A stretch of DNA of 64,000 nucleotides from Arachnopeziza araneosa (taxonomy: Eukaryota; Ascomycota; Leotiomycetes; Helotiales; Arachnopezizaceae), in the NCBI GenBank assembly GCA_003988855.1, contig QYAI01000034.1, forward strand, positions 1 through 64,000, given 5' to 3'. Shown here piece after piece: positions 57,732 through 64,000 of this stretch (positions are counted from its first letter, which is position 1; every line of letters starts with the position of its first letter). The position numbers were made by a program, and so were the translations under genes. The notes below the pieces were generated by a model. That model searched no databases, was not told the DNA's origin, and saw only the letters and a program-made list of their open reading frames with translations.

Positions 57732-60444
57732 TCAAAAAATCAAGCTTCCATCATCTCCTTCCAAGAGACTATAGTCGCCCAGAAACCCAACCCCGACATC
57801 GAACGGACTCAGCCCACCAGTACCACCAGCCAGACCCCCATCCTCCATCTCTCCCGCACTTCCCGCACTACTATTCCCTGTCCCTCCAATCTGATTGCCA
57901 TTCTGGGTTGCAAAGTTCCACGTTGCACCTAGATCCAGCCAACTGAAACCATTCTGGCCGTTTCCTCGCAAACCATTTCCTACCGTATTGTAAGTGAGAC
58001 TCGGTTCGTAAGATTGCGGTTCGGAAGCCGTGAGAGCCGGATCGACTGGGAAGGCGAGGGAAGGATTGCGCGTGGGATTAGTATTAGTCTGGTTTCGTTT
58101 TGACGGGACCTTGCGCCAAAGGAGTTGAAGTAGTCTAGCATAGCGAGAACCCATATGGTTGACACCAACACTAGCTTTCTGGAGGCGTTCAATGGTCATG
58201 TTGATCATATTTTTAACACCCATCCGTTCTTCCTCTGTCATGGTAGTAGTGGAGCGCGCTTTGTAAAGGAAGACGGCAGAGTAAATAATGAAGAGGTAAT
58301 ATGTAGATGGCATGTATCGGAGAGTAGTGGGGTCGACGAAGTTGTTGAACGTGGAGAGTAGGGATTTGGCGGCGTCGAGGGCTTCATAGATGAATCTCGC
58401 ATCGGGGGCGGTAGCGTTGATGAGAGGAATGGAACGAGAAGAATGGGAGTCTTTTTGAAATGTGATAGCACGGGAAATAGTTGCTTGGTAGGCGAAGGCA
58501 TTGACGTAGAGGCGAAGATAGTCATATGTGAGAAGAAGTTGAGTTTTGAGCTCAGGTGAACAGATCAATGTGCCCCAGATGTCATTCCAGGAGCGGATAG
58601 ATGCACGGAAATCATCAAGGTATTTAGCATAACGTCCTTCGAGCATTTCTTTCCAGCCATGGCCTTTGGAGGAGTAGAGGATGTCGTGGACGTTGGAAAA
58701 GATTTGAGTGAGTTCGAGGTTAGCTTGGAATATCAGAGCCCAGTTATCGTCGGTAGGGGACAAGGGTTGAAGTGTGGGGAAGTCAGAGGACTTCAAGCCA
58801 GACAGCGGCCCAGGTCCACGAGCCCAAAATCCTTTACCCACACGGACCGAGACTTGACGATCGCAAATGTAACATGCGGCCCAAACCAAACGTTTTCGAT
58901 TGAATTTGGCGGGATCTTCTTGAACTTCGGATTTGAACGACGTACGATCTATGCCTATGTAGTAAGCCAGGCGAAGAGCGGTCCCTATATACATCCATGC
59001 GACTCTATCTTCCTCTCCACGACCGACTGCGATTGATGCTTGGGGTCGGTGGGAGACCCATTGCGAAAGTAGCAAGAGTGCTTCAACGGCTTCCACATTT
59101 GCGTCAGCACCAGCCAGGATCATGGATATAAGCTGTTGCATGTGATCATAACAGACTTGGTGAACTCGCTCGTCATCCTTCGAAGCAACGGTCAAGATGG
59201 CGGAGAAGAGGTGAGGTTCATGACGGGACAACCATGGTAAGCGATTCTTATCGAATGTTTGTCGTGGAATGATAGGAAAGAACGGATGGAATAGGCCTTC
59301 ATAACTGATCTAATTAGTTTTATTCATGGTACAAGGGGAGTTCACTCACTTGTCAAATAAAGTGTACACCATGTCAGGGCTGATCTGGCCATCCTGTAGA
59401 GGCTTGTAAAACCACCGATCCTCCATCCTTGACGGACTCTTCTCACTTCTTGGAGTTGGCCTAATGCGTTTTGATCTTCCGGGGGTAAGATCACCAGAGG
59501 GCGAACTATCATCCTCAGCCCGATCAGCAACTCGAGCCAATATTTCCAAAGCATCCGATGGGTTTTGTAAATCAGCCGAGGCGATGCCCTCTCCAAACCT
59601 TTCCCCTGGCTTGCCAGGAACGCTGATCACAGATTCATTTCGAGGTCGATATTGGTCCGGGGTTGTGAGCTGGAGATAAGTTAGCCATGAAATAATCATA
59701 TCTGGCCACTGACATGCGTGTTCTCCGTGTGCCTTGACCCGCTTGTTTCGGAGCCGGTTGCTGGCGGAGGCTGCTGCCACGAGTAGTTTGGTTCTTGACG
59801 ACTATCGTAGCGATTATGGAATGATTGTAATGGTTGCTGCATGGCCAGAGGGCTATAATGTGCGGTTGGTCCAACCGAGGAGCTGAAGTTTGAGCCGGTT
59901 GGTGTGATGGGGTCTTGAGGGTCTCCTTCAAGCTTGGGTTTCTTTCTCACTCGTCGGCCTCCCCGATGGCTCTCGCCCAGAACACACTCCTTATTTTCTC
60001 TTTGGCATCTGCGACAAGGCTGCAAAGACAATCAGCAGTGCCAATAGCTTGAAATCAAGGTGAAATAGAGTCACGTGAGGAATATAATCACTCCGTTATC
60101 TTTCGACATTGTCGGGTCGAGTCGCATTGTATCGTCTCCACATCGCAACCTCCAAGAGCCTAGCTAAAGCAAGCCGGATGTGAGATGATGGTCACCAGCG
60201 ATGGAATGCCCACGTCCAAGATCAACCCCGTTCATGGCTGTGTAACACGTACCGGTCTACCCTGATTCACATCCAAATCACATTTGCTCTTCCGATTGCG
60301 ACAATTCAGACAGGCGCGGTAGGCTCTCATGGTATCCAAGGGCGGCGGAGGTGGCCTGGCGGCTGGGGGGTCTGCTACCGCCGCCCCGACATTGGATACC
60401 GGCGCAGTCGTCATTGCATTCCCGGCAGCTAGGGGAGGCAGCAT
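57732..60444 (-). CDS. Zn2Cys6 transcription factor with fungal-specific domain
   Basis: Exons 60444-60253, 60019-59714, 59669-59350 and 59304-57732 give 796 residues. The binuclear zinc cluster is C45-x2-C48-x6-C55-x10-C66-x2-C69-x6-C76 (RACLNCRNRKSKC … PPCRRCQRENKEC), followed by the basic RGGRRVRKK. A 233-nt intron cuts the cluster between its two halves. The middle region contains NPSDALEILARVADRAED, then EGLFHPFFPIIPRQTFDKNRLP and FSAILTVASKDDERV, the start of the fungal transcription-factor regulatory domain. It continues with VEALLLLSQWVSHRP and GTALRLAYYIGIDR. This arrangement resembles the Aro80 group (aromatic amino-acid catabolism) most, but the assignment is tentative. The tail is Gly/Asn-rich. 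An in-frame ATG at 60552 would add 36 residues. Confidence 0.87.
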
Positions 60445-61377
60445 CGTCTGGGGTTCTGATGCTCGGTGAGTGACGGGAGTGGGTGTGAAGGTGAGGAATC
60501 TGAGGCCTGATGCCTGATGTTTTGTTTTCTTGCAAAGGCCGATGCGCACCATTCAGAGGTGGGGGAGGCGAGAGGAGGAGAGGATGGAGGAGGGGAGGGA
60601 AGGGCAGAGTCGGCTTTTGAAGGAGAGGAAAACATTACGCCGATGCTGGAGAAAGCCGGAGCCAGATCGGCCAGATCGGCCAGATCGGCCAGAGTCGGCG
60701 GGTGAAGGTCGGACGAACTCGCGGGATTGTCTGTGCATCAACCCCAGCATCGACATTCACCGTTTCGCCAAGACAACGACTCTTCTTTATTACACTCTCA
60801 CCATCGCACACATAGAACGCCCGTTCTGTTTATTATTTAGAACCCACAATTACATCCGGCAGCTTTATTGATCATGTGACACCATTCCTAAAGCAAACTC
60901 GACACGCATCTGGCGCTCTTTGGATCTTTCTGGACTCGTTGTAGAGAAATAAAAATGATCTGCGCGCATGTTTCACTTTCGGCTTCATTTAAGTTTAAAA
61001 GCTCACCGCTGATCTCACGGCTTGCATGATAGGTACATAAGGAACGCAAAATATTCACCTGGATTGCGCCTCCGTGCGCCTTCAGAATTTAATCATAACG
61101 CCTGGCTCATTGGTTGTTGCCAGGTTTCATGTTCCCTTGTTCAGAGAGAAGCAAGCTTTGATCGACGACAATGTGACCTCGATTTCTGCAAGAACGGCAT
61201 CTGCATCCTAATTACAAGATTGCGATTCAGCTGCACTTGGAACGCTGCTTCGGCAGCCTTTCTAGCCCAAAGCATTAGGAAATCAGGACGATTTATATCA
61301 CGAGGAGCATCATTTTCAGTCGCCATACACAGTAGAATTCAAACTATAGGATGGTCGATGGTCGGTATACTAATCCC
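60445..61377. other. Upstream region of the Zn2Cys6 gene
   Basis: Contains three perfect tandem copies of the 9-mer CCAGATCGG at 60663-60689, about 220 bp upstream of the regulator's start codon. Each unit holds the CGG triplet that Zn2Cys6 proteins often bind, so an autoregulatory site is conceivable. The rest shows no gene. Confidence 0.45.
60663..60689. repeat. Three tandem CCAGATCGG 9-mers
   Basis: Perfect direct repeats with 9-bp period in the promoter of the Zn2Cys6 regulator. Confidence 0.9.
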
Positions 61378-62097
61378 TCACCAAGGCAAATCCTTCCCAG
61401 TATAAAGCAAGAACTTCCCCGAATCCTCCTTCTTTAATCCATGAACCGTCTTCAATACCCCTGCAGCACTGTCCGTGATCTCCAACGGCGCATTATCACC
61501 TCCCATCGTCGTCTTCACATGCCCGGGATCAAAGGAAACCACGATGGCCTTTCCTTTCAACTCGTATGCTTGATGGATAGTAAGCATGTTCAACGCTACT
61601 TTGGAAATCCCATAGGGGAGGATATGCGGTGGGATTGCAGGAGTGCTCGTGGCTTGCAATCCTAGACTACCCATTCCACTGCTGATGTTGATGATGACAG
61701 CATTGCCGTCATCCGCTAAGAAGGGGAGAAGCGTCTCAGTGATTTTCGCGGGGCCAAGAGCATTGTTGGTCACTTGAGTGATGACGGAGTCCCATGGGAG
61801 GGACAAGGCGGTCATGGTTTTGTTGGATGCTTGGATCCCGGCGTTGTTGATGATGTAGTTTAGCTTTGTACCTGCTGGGAGAGAGCTTCCCAGGCTGGCG
61901 ATAGATGAAGGGGATGAGATATCGCATTCAAGGATGTGGACATTTTGATGCTTGGTTTTGAGAGATTGTAGCTCTGAGAGGTCGGAGGAGAGACTACGGA
62001 CCGTGGCGAAGATGGTGGCTTCAGGTAATGGCGCTAGTTGTCGTACATATTCGAGGCCGATACCGCGGTTCGTTCCAGTGATGAAGTAAGTTGGCAT
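61378..62097 (-). CDS. Short-chain dehydrogenase/reductase
   Basis: Single exon, 239 residues from the ATG at 62097; the in-frame extension to 62202 is leader-like. It is a classical SDR with TGTNRGIG at 7-14 (cofactor glycine motif), ECDISS (Asp near residue 60), IINNAGI, the catalytic Ser in INISSGMGS and YGISK (YxxxK), and a PGHVKTTMGG segment after the active site. Arg11 after the second glycine motif residue and VRS after strand 2 suggest NADP(H). Such small C-factor-like SDRs reduce diverse carbonyls; the substrate is unknown. It sits alone, upstream of and in the opposite direction to no obvious partner. Confidence 0.9.
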   Translation of the reverse strand: MPTYFITGTNRGIGLEYVRQLAPLPEATIFATVRSLSSDLSELQSLKTKHQNVHILECDISSPSSIASLGSSLPAGTKLNYIINNAGIQASNKTMTALSLPWDSVITQVTNNALGPAKITETLLPFLADDGNAVIINISSGMGSLGLQATSTPAIPPHILPYGISKVALNMLTIHQAYELKGKAIVVSFDPGHVKTTMGGDNAPLEITDSAAGVLKTVHGLKKEDSGKFLLYTGKDLPW

Positions 62098-62605
62098 TTT
62101 GCAGCAGGGATTATAATATACTGGATTGTTCTTGTGAACCTTCGAGTGATTGAAATTTTGTAATGCTACGAATTTATACGCAATTGAACGCACCCCGCTC
62201 ACGTCTTCAATTTAGGCTAAATTCCACAATTCCTCTGGCTTACAAATTTAAGAATGAATTCAACCTGTCAAATACTTTGTTTCAGTATTAGCTAATCTGG
62301 AGATCCATACTGATTGGAAATTAATTCTGTCTCTTACGATAAGGAAGAAAGGTGACGTCTAGACCTCCGGAGAAGAAAGGAAAAGGATGCAATTCACCAG
62401 GTTTGAAAATTCCAAATGGAGAGATGACGTATTTAGAGTCTGAATAAAGCCATGGCTGGATGGGACAAATAAACCATATGTAAACACAAACGTCTTGGAA
62501 GCTGCTTCTTACCATATTGAATGCCGCCTAAGTCCTTGTCGAGCCTCTTAAAAATATTAGGCCTTCTCTTTAGCAGCTTCTCTCTGTGCACGCTTGCATT
62601 ATCTT
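62098..62605. other. Short intergenic region, nothing seen
   Basis: 508 bp between two minus-strand genes. An opening at 62433-62639 overlaps the next gene's end without features. Confidence 0.5.
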
Positions 62606-63088
62606 TTATGCAACGGCCAACTTTGACTTCTTTCCACATTTATCGCAAGTCTTTGAAATATCTAGCTCTGGACGGCTGGACTTTGTGAAATCGTTCACCA
62701 TTCTCTCCGCTTGACGATCACATTCTCCACTGGAAAAACAAATTGGTACAGCAATATCGATCAATGTGGGTTCGAAGTCTGCCTGTATGTATTTGACGTT
62801 CGCAGAGAGAAGAGGCGTGACATGGTGAAGCATCTCGTCTGCAGGCTTGTTACAGATAACGCAGCGCCAAGGATAACTGTGGATAATCTTATAGTGATGG
62901 CGCTCCAAGAGAGGCGTAAGGAAAACTCCATTTGCATCAGAATCTGGTGGGCCACTTTCGTCTGTGTATGGTTTGCAGAGGGAGACTGGTGCCTGTTCTA
63001 GGAACTCGAACTTGAACCTGAAGTCATCCTGTCTTGGGTCACCGCAGAAGACGATGTAGCGGATCGTGGTTGTTTCTTCTTCCGCCAT
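62606..63088 (-). CDS. Small Cys-containing protein, MYND-associated type
   Basis: Single exon, 160 residues. Residues 75-90 read WRCVICNKPADEMLHH, then VPICFSSGECDRQAERMV and, at the end, KTCDKCGKKSK. The WxCxxCxxPA-x2-h and P-x-C-x4-C pattern resembles the N-terminal domain that precedes a MYND zinc finger in many fungal proteins. Here only the first CxxC of a MYND finger is present before the stop, so this may be a truncated relative. No intron donor before the stop offers a way to continue. The role is unknown. Confidence 0.65.
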   Translation of the reverse strand: MAEEETTTIRYIVFCGDPRQDDFRFKFEFLEQAPVSLCKPYTDESGPPDSDANGVFLTPLLERHHYKIIHSYPWRCVICNKPADEMLHHVTPLLSANVKYIQADFEPTLIDIAVPICFSSGECDRQAERMVNDFTKSSRPELDISKTCDKCGKKSKLAVA

Positions 63089-64000
63089 GACGTCGAGACG
63101 TGAATGAAATTTGGTGATTTTGGGAAGATGATTGTCGGATTTGAAGAGTGAAAGACTAGGAGGTTGTCCTCGCTAAAGGTTAGCAAGGAAAGAGCGACAA
63201 AGGGGAATGTCAAACAGGAAAGCGCAGTCCGCTTAATCAGGCAGCTATTTACGTATCGCATCTTGAGATACTAAAGACTCGTATATGGGCAATTTGTGTG
63301 ATTTCGGCAAATCTTTTACGTCACTATGATTGACAAATAAAGAATGCTTCGTAACGAGAATATCACGCAAGCTCTTGATAGATGAAATAGGTAGATAACT
63401 TCCTGTATTTCAACAACTGGCAAGTAGCTTGTTGACTGAATGTTAAGCCTTTATTTAGAGTCAACTTAGTTATCGAAGATAAAAGATCTCAGAGTCAAAT
63501 AAGATCTTAACTGCTTTTAAGCTAGCGTCTTTTCCTTCCAGTTTCCTTCCATGATACGACTGACCTAATAAATGTAACATCCTCCCACAGCCAGAATTCC
63601 TTTTCTGACCCATTCTACGACTCGGCAGAAATAAAAGCAGGATTTAAAAAAAGAGTTGTGTATGGTATGGTATGGTGCTACAGTCATTCAAATAGGAAGA
63701 AATTTTCAGTTAACGACAAGCAGGAGGGTGTGGAGAGAGATTTGATTATATCGCCATTCACCCTTGGAGTCATATAAGAGATTAAGTAAAATTAAAGATA
63801 TATTATTCTTAGAATATCCTATGTTTCGTGGCTTTGACGTTATCGCATACAATTCAACGGAAGCCTGTCACTTCAGTTTCTTGAAAACCCAGTAAGTCAT
63901 TAAATGTATAATTGGGAAGGTGTACAGAACCTGAAATGCCCCAATGTTTGTACGAGGAAGTTGTTGAAAATGTGAAAATGCTGAGAGGCGCTTGGACTTT
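63089..64000. other. Right-end intergenic region, nothing seen
   Basis: 910 bp, AT-rich after 63250, with GGTAT repeated near 63661-63675. No coding region is supported before the window ends. Confidence 0.5.

Noticed and set aside
25464..60444. An aromatic amino-acid gene cluster (ARO2 with an Aro80-like regulator)
   Set aside because: The two genes are over 30 kb apart with many unrelated genes between, and the Aro80 likeness is tentative.
1..64000. tRNA genes, rRNA and CRISPR arrays
   Set aside because: No GTTCRANTC-type B box with a foldable cloverleaf and no spaced direct-repeat array was found by eye.

Overview
The window is nuclear DNA of a filamentous ascomycete. Genes are spaced 0.3-6 kb apart and split by many short introns (about 40-60 nt) with GTAAGT/GTATGT-type donors and CTAAC/CTGAC branch points. 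Fungal-only families are present: a CFEM protein, a Zn2Cys6 regulator, a remnant GH11 xylanase and a Mae1-type malate transporter. The overall look fits Leotiomycetes (Botrytis/Sclerotinia relatives), but that placement is inference. I recognised 17 protein genes and one pseudogene, and I saw no tRNA, rRNA or CRISPR array. Exon joins were worked out by eye from splice signals and family conservation; each gene's summed exon length divides by three.

Layout. 1-4990 is an extremely AT-rich decayed repeat block with no gene. 5030-6973 (-) is a membrane-anchored kelch protein. 8673-10238 (+) is a Ser-rich protein ending in a CHORD-like zinc module. 10826-12631 (-) is ALG11, divergent from COX18 at 12886-13902 (+). 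14888-15956 (-) is a GPI-type CFEM protein. After a 4.5 kb gene-poor gap come RNR1 at 20437-23311 (-), a lipoate-protein ligase at 23876-25119 (-), divergent chorismate synthase ARO2 at 25464-26808 (+), and a ten-exon gamma-glutamyltranspeptidase at 27246-29341 (+). A 6.6 kb gap crowded with simple repeats precedes a SAK1/Ssp1-type kinase at 35977-39794 (+).

The second half holds a degenerate TALE-homeodomain-like protein at 40505-42499 (-), divergent from a malate-type transporter at 43086-44727 (+). Next are a second CHORD-like zinc protein at 45900-46763 (-), the xylanase pseudogene at 49897-50502 (+), a SprT-like metalloprotease at 51749-53041 (+), a membrane GT2 cellulose-synthase-like enzyme at 53607-55921 (-), a Zn2Cys6 regulator at 57732-60444 (-), a short-chain dehydrogenase at 61378-62097 (-) and a small cysteine-containing protein at 62606-63088 (-).

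Most genes are independent housekeeping or accessory functions; I see no convincing biosynthetic cluster or defence system. The strongest leads are four. First, the first 2.6 kb carries an odd mutation signature, with loss of C after a pyrimidine, unlike classical CpA RIP. Second, two genes 36 kb apart share an unnamed zinc module with identical spacing and the same phase-1 intron position. Third, the transporter appears to contain an 8-nt micro-exon and a GC-AG intron. Fourth, RNR1 has MluI-box-like clusters both upstream and inside its second intron.
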